Below, piece after piece: positions 1 to 6,957 of a DNA stretch of 64,000 nt (position 1 is the stretch's first letter; each line of letters opens with the position of its first letter). Source of the DNA: an uncultured Campylobacter sp. (GTDB lineage: Bacteria; Actinomycetota; Actinomycetes; Mycobacteriales; Mycobacteriaceae); NCBI GenBank assembly GCA_946221035.1, contig CAMIME010000001.1:1-64000 (forward strand). The letters are read 5' to 3'. The notes below the pieces were generated by a model that searched no databases, had not been told where the DNA came from, and worked only from the letters and a program-made list of their open reading frames with translations. Position numbers and translations under genes: made by a program.

Positions 1-206
1 CCGAGACCCCGACCCCGACCCCGACGGCCACTGCGCAGGCGGACGGCAGCTCCAAGGAGACCGGTTCCGCTAACGGCAGCTCCGCGGGTTCGAACATCGC
101 GCTGATCATCGCGGCTGTCGCCGGCGTCCTCGGCCTGCTCGCCCTGCTGGCGGCTGGTCCGATTGACCAGGTGCTCGGCCCGATTGCCAACATCGCCCGT
201 AAGTAA
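1..206 (+). CDS. C-terminal end of a secreted, membrane-anchored protein (5' part outside window)
   Basis: The frame is open from the window edge to a TAA at 204-206. The visible 67 residues run from a Pro/Thr-repeat linker (TPTPTPT), through a Ser/Gly-rich stretch, to one hydrophobic segment of about 20 residues (IALIIAAVAGVLGLLALLAA) and a short tail ending in ARK. This layout is typical of corynebacterial envelope proteins: an extracellular domain, a flexible wall-spanning linker and a C-terminal membrane anchor. No LPXTG sorting motif is visible, so a plain transmembrane anchor is more likely than sortase attachment. The functional domain lies upstream and cannot be named. A strong hairpin follows 20 bp after the stop. 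Confidence 0.7.
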   Translation, partial: ETPTPTPTATAQADGSSKETGSANGSSAGSNIALIIAAVAGVLGLLALLAAGPIDQVLGPIANIARK

Positions 207-225
207 CCGCTAGACGCACCAGCAC

Positions 226-262
226 AAACCGTCGCTCCCCGCAGATTGGGGAGCGGCGGTTT
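226..262. terminator. Strong hairpin terminator
   Basis: A 15-bp inverted repeat with one G-U pair: arm 226-240 (ending CGCTCCCC), 7-nt loop, arm 248-262 (starting GGGGAGCG and ending in TTT). It ends the gene finishing at 206. Because the arms carry AAA on one side and TTT on the other it could also work on the minus strand. Confidence 0.8.
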
Positions 263-289
263 GCACATTACGGTGTCAGGAAACGAGAA

Positions 290-318
290 ACCGCCCGGGC
301 AAAAGCGCCGCGGGCGGT
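290..318 (-). terminator. Hairpin terminator for the minus-strand gene 338-595
   Basis: Inverted repeat ACCGCCCG (290-297) / CGGGCGGT (311-318), with T-rich sequence following when read on the minus strand. It lies 20 bp past the stop codon of the small secreted protein and is back to back with the terminator at 226-262. Confidence 0.65.
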
Positions 319-337
319 GGTGCTGGGTCTGCGTGTG

Positions 338-595
338 CTAGCGCTTGAACTTGTTCACCAGGGACAGAATCTGGGTGAGCATGCCGACGATGGCGGTGAC
401 GACGGCGATCCAATCACGGATCTCTTGGGGAGAGATGTTGTCGATGGAGGAGCCTTCGCTGTTCGAGCTGCGCTCCTCGGTGGCCGTGGTGCCGTCGGTG
501 TTGTTGACCACCGGAGCCGCGGTGGCGACAGCTGCGCCCGAGGTCATCACTGCCGCTGCCGTGGTGGCGGCGACAAGGCTGGTACGAATCTTCAT
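338..595 (-). CDS. Small secreted protein of unknown function
   Basis: 85 residues from ATG 595. I chose this internal start because the sequence then opens with a classical signal peptide: MKIRTSL, an Ala-rich hydrophobic core, and probable cleavage after ATAA. An upstream in-frame ATG at 664 would bury the signal behind 23 charged residues. The mature part is about 55 residues: an acidic Ser/Thr/Asn-rich stretch, then a C-terminal segment WIAVVTAIVGMLTQILSLVN ending KFKR. That segment could be a membrane anchor or an amphipathic, pore-type helix. I do not recognise a family. It stands alone, has its own terminator and is divergent from nothing obvious. Confidence 0.65.
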   Translation of the reverse strand: MKIRTSLVAATTAAAVMTSGAAVATAAPVVNNTDGTTATEERSSNSEGSSIDNISPQEIRDWIAVVTAIVGMLTQILSLVNKFKR

Positions 596-684
596 TCGCG
601 TCCCCAATCTTCTAAATTCAGAGAATCTCAACGGAATGCTAGTGGGCACCCGCATGAGCCGCAACAGGGTGCGACCGCTCCCGG

Positions 685-1638
685 CTACTTCACCGTGGCT
701 TTTTTGATCTTGACTTCCTCGGCCGGGGCACCATCGGTCTCGCCACCCTCGACGCCCTTTTCTGCGATCTTGTCCAAGGTCTCCAGCCCTTGGTCGTCAA
801 TCTTGCCGAAGTAGGTGTACATCGGCGGCAGAACCGAGTCGCCGTAGTTGAGGAAGAACTGGGAACCGTTGGTGTCGGCACCCGCGTTGGCCATGGCGAT
901 CGTGCCGCGCTCGTAGCGCCTCGGATCCTGCTGCAACATCATGGACTTGGTCTGGTTCTTTTCCTCTTCGCTGGTGCCCTCGGGCAGGTCGAGGCTAGAC
1001 AGGTCGACTTCCTCGAGGGCCTCGTCAGTGGGGAACTCGTTCGCGAATTGGAAGCCCGGCCCGCCCGCGCCCGAACCGGTGGGGTCGCCGCACTGGAGCA
1101 CTTTCAAACCATCGCTCGTCGTCAAGCGGTGGCACACGGTGTTGTCGAAGTAGCCCTCGCTGGCGAGGTACTCGATTGAGTTGACGGTGCAGGGGGACAC
1201 GGAGCGGTCAAGTTCCATGCCGATCGGGCCCTGGTTCGTGTCAAGCTCGACGGTGACGGTGCCTTCGGCGGACACGTCGGCGTCTTTCGGCGTGCCCACA
1301 GCCTTGTCCCTCTGCTCGCCCTCGACGGCGTTGTACTCGCAGTTAACCGTTGCAGGCAGGGCGGTTGCGCGCTTCGTTGCAATCGCTTCGTAAGTGGTGG
1401 GATCGAACTCCTCGGTCGGCTGCTCCTCAGTCTGCACCTCGGGGGTTTCGCTCTCAGCGAGGGTGTCGTCGCTGCCTTGAGTTGCCGCGAAGTAGATGCC
1501 GCCACCAATGGCTGCGATCACCGCAGCGGAGATCGCCGCAACAGTCCAGGGGCGCGAAGCCTCCTTCCGGTCGCGCGCTGCCAGCTCGCGCTCCAGGTTC
1601 GACAGGGCTTCCTTGCCGCGCTGTTCGTTGGATGCCAC
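685..1638 (-). CDS. Membrane-anchored cyclophilin-type peptidyl-prolyl cis-trans isomerase
   Basis: 317 residues from GTG 1638. That start follows GAGGTGG at a workable distance and gives ASNEQRGKEALSNLERELAARD, a charged cytoplasmic head. A single transmembrane helix follows (about residues 52-72, AAISAAVIAAIGGGIYFAA), then an acidic linker and a cyclophilin domain from about residue 130. Cyclophilin features visible are VELDTNQGPIGMELD, CHRL, GDPTGSGAGGPGFQFANEF, TIAMANAGADTNGSQFFLNY and the FGKI segment. The topology places the catalytic domain outside the membrane, where it would assist folding of exported proteins. In corynebacteria this gene commonly sits beside the metallo-hydrolase and hisS, as it does here, divergently. 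An extended -10 (TGCTAGGCT, 1701-1709 minus) is a possible promoter. Confidence 0.88.
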   Translation of the reverse strand: MASNEQRGKEALSNLERELAARDRKEASRPWTVAAISAAVIAAIGGGIYFAATQGSDDTLAESETPEVQTEEQPTEEFDPTTYEAIATKRATALPATVNCEYNAVEGEQRDKAVGTPKDADVSAEGTVTVELDTNQGPIGMELDRSVSPCTVNSIEYLASEGYFDNTVCHRLTTSDGLKVLQCGDPTGSGAGGPGFQFANEFPTDEALEEVDLSSLDLPEGTSEEEKNQTKSMMLQQDPRRYERGTIAMANAGADTNGSQFFLNYGDSVLPPMYTYFGKIDDQGLETLDKIAEKGVEGGETDGAPAEEVKIKKATVK

Positions 1639-1716
1639 CGGGGCCACCTCATATTTCGTCGTCGGAATGGTGAGAAGGATTGCCTTCAATGAACGGTGAA
1701 GAAGCCTAGCACCGCA

Positions 1717-1722
1717 TACCAT
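1717..1722 (+). promoter_or_regulatory. Candidate -10 (TACCAT) for a leaderless hydrolase transcript
   Basis: TACCAT ends 7 nt before ATG 1730 and there is no Shine-Dalgarno in between, so transcription would begin at or next to the start codon. No clear -35 is visible. Confidence 0.45.
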
Positions 1723-1729
1723 CGGCCCC

Positions 1730-2368
1730 ATGAAGATCGCGGGCTTTGCCACCGGGCCATTCCAGACAAACTGCTACGTCCTCATCAACGAGCACGATTC
1801 CGAGGCCGTAGTCATCGACCCCGGCTACGGCGCGTATGAGCGTGTCAACGCCATGCTCGCCGAGGAAGGTGTTCGCGCCGCAGCCGTCGTCCTGACCCAC
1901 GGCCATATCGACCACACACGCGACGCCGCAGCCTTTGCGGTGGAGACGTTCCTCCACTCGTCGGATCACTTCATGCTCGACCGCGGTGCGGGTTTGAGCG
2001 AGGAGACGCTGCGCCTGCACGATGCGCAACACATGGCGCCGGTCGATCACCTCACTGACCTCGAAGAAGGACCGCTCGAGGCCGCGGGCATCCGCTTCAC
2101 GGCAACCCACGCCCCCGGTCATTCACCCGGGTGCGTGATGTTGCAGACGGAGGGGGTCGTCTTCACCGGCGACGTCCTGTTCAAAGGTTCCATCGGTCGC
2201 ACGGACTTCGACCACTCCGACCACGGCGCAATGATGGCGTCCCTGCGCGGGCCGGTGTGGCGCCTGGATGACGCGCTGACGGTCCTGCCGGGGCACGGGC
2301 CCGCCACGACGATGGGGCAGGAGCGGGCCACCAACCCGTTCCTCCTGCAGGCGAATGCGGGCCGCTAA
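1730..2368 (+). CDS. Metallo-beta-lactamase fold hydrolase, glyoxalase II-like
   Basis: 212 residues. The zinc-binding signature THGHIDH occupies residues 56-62 (His57, His59, Asp61, His62). Further metal ligands are in HAPGHSPGC, FTGDVLF and LPGHGPATTMGQE, the full set expected of the hydroxyacylglutathione hydrolase (glyoxalase II) branch. Length fits the short single-domain actinobacterial members. Corynebacteria use mycothiol rather than glutathione, so the thioester substrate may be a mycothiol conjugate; that is inference. It is divergent from the cyclophilin gene and 11 bp upstream of hisS, whose candidate -10 includes this gene's stop codon. Confidence 0.88.
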   Translation: MKIAGFATGPFQTNCYVLINEHDSEAVVIDPGYGAYERVNAMLAEEGVRAAAVVLTHGHIDHTRDAAAFAVETFLHSSDHFMLDRGAGLSEETLRLHDAQHMAPVDHLTDLEEGPLEAAGIRFTATHAPGHSPGCVMLQTEGVVFTGDVLFKGSIGRTDFDHSDHGAMMASLRGPVWRLDDALTVLPGHGPATTMGQERATNPFLLQANAGR

Positions 2369-2371
2369 GCT
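2366..2371 (+). promoter_or_regulatory. Candidate -10 (TAAGCT) for leaderless hisS
   Basis: TAAGCT uses the stop codon of the preceding hydrolase as its first three bases and ends 8 nt before the hisS GTG. No ribosome binding site precedes that GTG. Confidence 0.4.
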
Positions 2372-2379
2372 TCTCTGGC

Positions 2380-3696
2380 GTGAGCGTTAATTCAGAAGAC
2401 CAGTTTCAGAAGCTGTCCGCGCCGAAGGGCGTGCCGGACTATGTGCCGCCGGCATCCTCCACGTTTATCCACGTGCGCGACGAGTTCGCCCGCCAGGCCC
2501 GTCTCGCCGGCTACCAGCACATTGAGCTGCCGATCTTCGAAGACACGACGCTGTTCGCCCGTGGCGTGGGTGAGTCCACGGATGTGGTGAGCAAGGAGAT
2601 GTACACCTTCGAGGACCGCGGCGGCCGTTCGGTGACACTGCGCCCGGAAGGTACGGCCGGTGTGATGCGTGCGGTCATCGAGCACAACTTGGATCGCGGC
2701 TATCTACCGGTCAAGCTCAACTACTACGGCCCGTTCTTTCGCTACGAGCGCCCGCAAGCTGGCCGCTACCGCCAGTTGCAGCAAGTTGGTGTAGAAGCGA
2801 TTGGCATCGACGACCCCCTCTTGGACGCTGAGGTCATCGCGCTCGCAGATCGCTGCTACCGCGGGATCGGCCTCACCGGCTTCCGGCTGGAAATGACCAG
2901 CCTAGGGTGCCGCGAGTGCCGCCCCGCATACCGCGAGAAACTCCAGCAGTTCCTCTTCGAGCTTCCGCTTGACGACGAAACACGCAAACGCGCCGAAATC
3001 AACCCGCTTCGCGTGCTCGACGACAAGCGCGAGGACGTGCGCGCTATGACCGCCGACGCGCCGCTGATGCTCGACCACCTCTGCGACAACTGCCGCGCCC
3101 ACTTCGAGGTCGTCACCTCCACCCTCGACGACCTTGGCGTCGCCTACGAAATCAACCCGCGCATGGTCCGCGGCCTTGATTACTACACCAAGACCACATT
3201 CGAGTTTGTCCACGACGGGCTCGGCGCCCAATCCGGCATTGGCGGTGGCGGCCGCTACGACGGCCTCATGGCGCAAATCGGCGGCCAGGACCTCTCCGGA
3301 ATCGGCTTTGGCCTTGGTGTCGACCGTGCTGTGCTCGCGCTCGAGGCGGAGGGCGTGGAACTCGAGGGCGTCGATACGCGTGTGGAAGTCTTCGGTGTTG
3401 CGATCGGCGAGGCGGCAACCAAGCGCATGAGCTCGCTTATCGACGAACTCCGTGCCGCCGGCGTCTCCGCCGACATGGCGTACGGCGGGCGCGGTTTGAA
3501 GGGCGCGATGAAGGGCGCCGACCGCTCCGGCGCCCACACCGCCCTCGTGCTCGGCGAGCGCGAGCTGGAAGCGGGCGAGGTGACCGTGAAGTACCTGCGG
3601 GACCACTCGCAGCGCACCGTGGCGCTCGACGTCGATGCGGTGATTCAAGCGGTTTCCATGGCGGAGTATTGGCCGCTAGCAGGCCCGAACGCCTAG
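2380..3696 (+). CDS. hisS: Histidyl-tRNA synthetase
   Basis: 438 residues, the usual length for bacterial HisRS, from GTG 2380. It charges tRNA-His with histidine in the cytoplasm. Class II features are present: N-terminal PKGVPDY, motif 2 in FFRYERPQAGRYRQLQQ, the histidine-binding LDYYTKTTFEF, and motif 3 around GGGGRYDGL followed by GIGFGLGVDRAVL. The C-terminal anticodon-binding domain (about residues 340-430) contains GLKGAMKGADRSGA. The 3' end overlaps the stop of convergent sdaA by 4 bp, so no separate terminator fits between them. Confidence 0.97.
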   Translation: MSVNSEDQFQKLSAPKGVPDYVPPASSTFIHVRDEFARQARLAGYQHIELPIFEDTTLFARGVGESTDVVSKEMYTFEDRGGRSVTLRPEGTAGVMRAVIEHNLDRGYLPVKLNYYGPFFRYERPQAGRYRQLQQVGVEAIGIDDPLLDAEVIALADRCYRGIGLTGFRLEMTSLGCRECRPAYREKLQQFLFELPLDDETRKRAEINPLRVLDDKREDVRAMTADAPLMLDHLCDNCRAHFEVVTSTLDDLGVAYEINPRMVRGLDYYTKTTFEFVHDGLGAQSGIGGGGRYDGLMAQIGGQDLSGIGFGLGVDRAVLALEAEGVELEGVDTRVEVFGVAIGEAATKRMSSLIDELRAAGVSADMAYGGRGLKGAMKGADRSGAHTALVLGERELEAGEVTVKYLRDHSQRTVALDVDAVIQAVSMAEYWPLAGPNA

Positions 3697-5087
3697 CACT
3701 CCGTGATGTTCACCGGCAGGCCGAGCTGGATGGCGAGACCACCCATGGAGGTTTCTTTGTAGCTGGTCATCATGTCGCGGCCCGTCGCTGCCATGGTTTG
3801 GATGACGTCGTCCAGCGTCACAATGTTGGTACCGTCGCCGAGCTTAGCTAGGCGCGCTGCGTTGATCGACTTCACTCCGCCGATGGCGTTTCGTTCAATG
3901 CACGGGACCTGCACGAGTCCGCCGACTGGGTCGCACGTCAATCCCAAGTTGTGCTCAAGTGCAATCTCCGCGGCGTTCTCAACCTGCGCTGGGGTGCCTC
4001 CGAGGACGGCGCACATCCCGGCCGCAGCCATGGATGAGGCCGAGCCCACCTCGCCCTGACATCCGACCTCCGCGCCGGAAATGGACGCGTTAGTTTTGAT
4101 GATCGCGCCGATGGCACCGGCGGTCAGCAGAAAATCACGCGCTTCTTCGGTGCCGAAGTCGTCGGTGAAATCGCGGCAGTAGTGCATCACCGCAGGGATG
4201 ATGCCGGCAGCACCATTTGTCGGGGCGGTCACGATCTGGCCGTGGGCGGCGTTTTCCTCGTTGACTGCGAGAGCGTACAGGTTCACCCACTCCATCGCGT
4301 CGAGCCCGCGGGCGGTGGATGCCTGGTACTCGGCGGTAAGCAAGCGGTGCAGTCGGTTGGCCCGACGGCGCACATTGAGGCCGCCGGGGAGTGTGCCTTC
4401 CGTCTTCAAGCCGTGCGCGACGCATTCCTGCATGACATCCCAGACGGCGTCGAGATGCTCGTCGAGGGTCGCTTGGTCGTGGATCGCTTCCTCGTTGGCT
4501 CGCATCACCTGGGCGATGGTCAACCCGTGGCGCTCGCATTGGGCCACAAGCTCAGTGCCGGTGGAGAAGGGGTAGGGCACCCGATCCTCGTGGGTGGCAG
4601 TGGCAACGCCGGTTTCGTCACCGTGCTGGCGCATCCCCTCACGGTCCAAGATGAAACCCCCGCCGACGGAGAAGTAGGCCTTGTCCAGCGCGAGGGGCTG
4701 TCCTTGCTCATCGTATGCATCGAAAATCATGCAATTCGGGTGCTCTTCAACCGGCTCCGGCTCGAAGACGACCTCGTAGGCTACCTCGCCATCCGGGCCG
4801 GCCATGGTGCCTTCCCGGGGGACGGGTACTCCCGGCTTGGGGTCTATATCGGCAGACGTGGTGGTCGGGGTGTGGCCCACTAGCCCGAGCAACGCTGCCC
4901 GGTCCGTGCCGTGGCCGACACCCGTCGCCGCCAGCGACCCGCGGAGGACAATGCGCACCTTGGCGGGGTACGCAGGAAGAGAAGCGATAAACGCGTTGGA
5001 TGCACGCATCGGGCCCACCGTGTGTGATGACGACGGGCCGATGCCGATGCTAAACAGATCGATCACGCTCACCGTTGAATTTGGCAT
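3693..5087 (-). CDS. sdaA: L-serine dehydratase, iron-sulfur single-chain type
   Basis: 464 residues. Deaminates L-serine to pyruvate and ammonia using a [4Fe-4S] cluster. The N-terminal beta-type domain carries FSIGIGPSSSHTVGPMRA. The catalytic domain has GCQGEVGSASSMAAAGMCAVLGG and LTCDPVGGLVQVPCIERNAIG, which contain the cluster cysteines and the substrate loop. Both domains are fused in one chain, as in C. glutamicum and E. coli SdaA. ATG 5087 is preceded on the minus strand by TACTAT at 5095-5100, 7 nt away with no Shine-Dalgarno, suggesting a leaderless message. No serine transporter is adjacent. Confidence 0.95.
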   Translation of the reverse strand: MPNSTVSVIDLFSIGIGPSSSHTVGPMRASNAFIASLPAYPAKVRIVLRGSLAATGVGHGTDRAALLGLVGHTPTTTSADIDPKPGVPVPREGTMAGPDGEVAYEVVFEPEPVEEHPNCMIFDAYDEQGQPLALDKAYFSVGGGFILDREGMRQHGDETGVATATHEDRVPYPFSTGTELVAQCERHGLTIAQVMRANEEAIHDQATLDEHLDAVWDVMQECVAHGLKTEGTLPGGLNVRRRANRLHRLLTAEYQASTARGLDAMEWVNLYALAVNEENAAHGQIVTAPTNGAAGIIPAVMHYCRDFTDDFGTEEARDFLLTAGAIGAIIKTNASISGAEVGCQGEVGSASSMAAAGMCAVLGGTPAQVENAAEIALEHNLGLTCDPVGGLVQVPCIERNAIGGVKSINAARLAKLGDGTNIVTLDDVIQTMAATGRDMMTSYKETSMGGLAIQLGLPVNITEC

Positions 5088-5094
5088 GACGGTG

Positions 5095-5100
5095 ATAGTA
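5095..5100 (-). promoter_or_regulatory. Candidate -10 (TACTAT) for leaderless sdaA
   Basis: On the minus strand TACTAT ends 7 nt before the sdaA ATG (5087), with no ribosome binding site between. Confidence 0.45.
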
Positions 5101-5108
5101 ACGGATCG

Positions 5109-5828
5109 TCAGTTCGCGGCGGCGAGAGTGGGAATGTCTGTAGCGCCAAGCACCGAGAATGGTTTCTCCGTCGGTTTCCCGTGCTCGGTGATGATGGCCA
5201 AGCGCGGCATAGCGCCGGTTTCGAGCGGTGTTGTCAGCGCATCGACGGCGGCGGCAGCCGTGACAGAGCGGGGGAGGAACACGGGCTGGTCTTGCCTTCC
5301 CGAAAGTTCAAGGACCGTCGTCACCTGTGCGTCCCCAACACAGTCGTTGGTTGTGAGCTCGGCTGCAACCCAGCGAGCGATCGCGTTGGTAGTCAGCAGG
5401 CCCACGCATTCGCCCGATTCGTAAATCGGAAATTGGGTCAGCCCGGTCTCGCTGATGGTGGTGAGCACGTCACGGATGTCGTCCTCGGGCGCGAACGTAA
5501 TCACGCGTTGCTGGGCAACTAGGTCGGCCGCTAGAGCAGGGCGGATGAGCGCGTCGCGCAGCCGTTCGATTTCCGCCACAGTCTCAGGCAGCGGTTCCGC
5601 AATCGGGCGGAAATCTTCATATTCCCCGTGCGAAATGGCGTTGCGTAGATCCGCAAATTCCTGCAAATCTTCGGCCTGCTGCCGGGTAATCATTCCCTTC
5701 TTTGCAGCGAGGCGCGCCATCCAGCCGAACCCGTCCGACTTCTTTGCGTCGAGTTCGGAACGCAGGTGCGCCTCGATGGCGTTGAACGCCGCCAGGAAAG
5801 GAACAGCGCGGTTTGTTGGCTGTGTCAT
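5109..5828 (-). CDS. HEPN-like domain fused to a CBS-domain pair
   Basis: 239 residues in two parts. Residues 1 to about 100 are all-helical and contain EFADLRNAISHGEY. RNAISH fits the R-N-x-x-x-H active-site motif of HEPN-family ribonucleases. From about residue 108 to the end are two CBS-type units: one around VITFAPEDDIRDVLTTISETGLTQFPIY with GLLTTNAIARWV, a second around DQPVFLPRSVTAAAAVDAL with RLAIITEHG. CBS pairs usually bind adenine nucleotides, so a nucleotide-gated RNase or RNA-binding protein is a reasonable inference; no activity is shown by sequence alone. It lies 18 bp after the zinc metallopeptidase stop on the same strand and is probably co-transcribed. No antitoxin-like partner is visible. 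Confidence 0.7.
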   Translation of the reverse strand: MTQPTNRAVPFLAAFNAIEAHLRSELDAKKSDGFGWMARLAAKKGMITRQQAEDLQEFADLRNAISHGEYEDFRPIAEPLPETVAEIERLRDALIRPALAADLVAQQRVITFAPEDDIRDVLTTISETGLTQFPIYESGECVGLLTTNAIARWVAAELTTNDCVGDAQVTTVLELSGRQDQPVFLPRSVTAAAAVDALTTPLETGAMPRLAIITEHGKPTEKPFSVLGATDIPTLAAAN

Positions 5829-5846
5829 GAGCGGGGTATTTGCCGG

Positions 5847-6779
5847 TTAGCTGCGGTACACGCCGCGGTTCAGGGTGTCGCAGGAGGCCATCTCGCCGGT
5901 TTCGTAACCGGACTTGAAGGCGCGGGCCCGCTCCTCGGAGGAACCGTGGGTCCATGCATCCGGGTCGACCTCACCGCCTGAGCGGCGCTGAATGTTGTCG
6001 TCACCAATCGCCTGGGCGGTCTCCAGGGCTTGGCGCAGTTGCTCGTCCGTGATCGGTTCCAGCACACCTCGCTCGGCTGCCTTGTTAGCCCAGATGCCCG
6101 CGTAGCAGTCGGCCTGGAGCTCAAGCGCCACCGCTGCGGAATCCTGGCCGGGGTTCTTGTAGTCGCTCAAACCCAGGGTGCCCTCCAGGTTCTGAATGTG
6201 GTGGCCGTACTCGTGCGCGGTGGCGTACTCCTGGGCCAGCGGTCCATCGTTGCCGCCGAGCCGCGACAAGCCGTCGAAAAAGCTTACGTCGAGGTAGGCG
6301 GTGGTGTCGCGCGGGCAGTAGAACGGGCCGGTGTCGGACGTGGCGTAGCCGCAGCCGGTGTTGGTGTCCCCGCGGAAGATCTCCATCTGAGGTTTCGTAA
6401 ACTTCACGTCAGCCTGGGCAGGCAGCACCTCCGCCCAGATTTGATCAAGGCTGCCCCACGTCGCTGCGGCACGGCAATCGTTGTACTCGTTGGACGAGTT
6501 CGGCTGTTGGCAATGCGCGAGGTTGTAGCCGCCGCCCTGGCCCTGACTTTGGCCCTGGCCCTGGGGCTGGGGCTGGTTGGACTGGCCCCCGCCGAAGCCG
6601 CCTCCGAGGATGAACCAGAGAAGCAGCAGGATAAGGATGGTGCCGCCACCGCCGCCACCCAGGAGCAAAGGAAGGGCGAGCAGCCCGCCTGCGCCGCCGC
6701 GGTTCGCCCCGCGCCCGGTGCCAGAAGTTGTGCGGACGTTGCCGCCCTGGCCTTGTGCGTAATCTCCACGAAATGTCAT
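5847..6779 (-). CDS. Neutral zinc metallopeptidase, YpfJ/KPN_02809 type
   Basis: 310 residues from ATG 6779, chosen because it gives MTFRGDY, the usual start of this family; an upstream start at 7067 would overlap aspS. A Gly-rich N-terminus leads to a transmembrane helix at about residues 33-60, flanked by Gly runs, then a Gln/Gly/Pro-rich linker (66-85) and the catalytic domain. The HEXXH motif is HEYGH at 189-193, with downstream ELQADCYAGIWA supplying the likely third ligand. Cys residues at about 90 and 102 and at about 143 and 155 could form disulfides outside the cell. The substrate is not known. It is divergent from aspS. Confidence 0.88.
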   Translation of the reverse strand: MTFRGDYAQGQGGNVRTTSGTGRGANRGGAGGLLALPLLLGGGGGGTILILLLLWFILGGGFGGGQSNQPQPQGQGQSQGQGGGYNLAHCQQPNSSNEYNDCRAAATWGSLDQIWAEVLPAQADVKFTKPQMEIFRGDTNTGCGYATSDTGPFYCPRDTTAYLDVSFFDGLSRLGGNDGPLAQEYATAHEYGHHIQNLEGTLGLSDYKNPGQDSAAVALELQADCYAGIWANKAAERGVLEPITDEQLRQALETAQAIGDDNIQRRSGGEVDPDAWTHGSSEERARAFKSGYETGEMASCDTLNRGVYRS

Positions 6780-6905
6780 GGTGGGAATCTTGCCAAAGAA
6801 CCTCCGGTTGCGCTGCAAGGACTCGCAGGCAAGAGCAGGCCCCGGGGTAAGTCGGTGACGTCCCCTGTGCTCGTGGGGCGGAGGGCGTGAGGATTGGGTG
6901 GCGGG

Positions 6906-6926
6906 TAGACTCTTGCGGGTTAGATT
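6906..6926 (+). promoter_or_regulatory. Candidate aspS promoter -10 elements
   Basis: Two -10-like hexamers, TAGACT (6906-6911) and TAGATT (6921-6926), lie 30-50 bp before the aspS GTG in the divergent gap with the metallopeptidase. No convincing -35 is seen. Confidence 0.35.
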
Positions 6927-6957
6927 CGCGATCACGTGGAAGGACGTGGAAGTTACC

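Noticed and set aside
84..100. Sequence resembling an SOS (LexA) box or a tRNA T-arm (GGGTTCGAACATCG)
   Set aside because: It lies inside an open coding frame, lacks the second LexA half-site, and no cloverleaf can be built around it.
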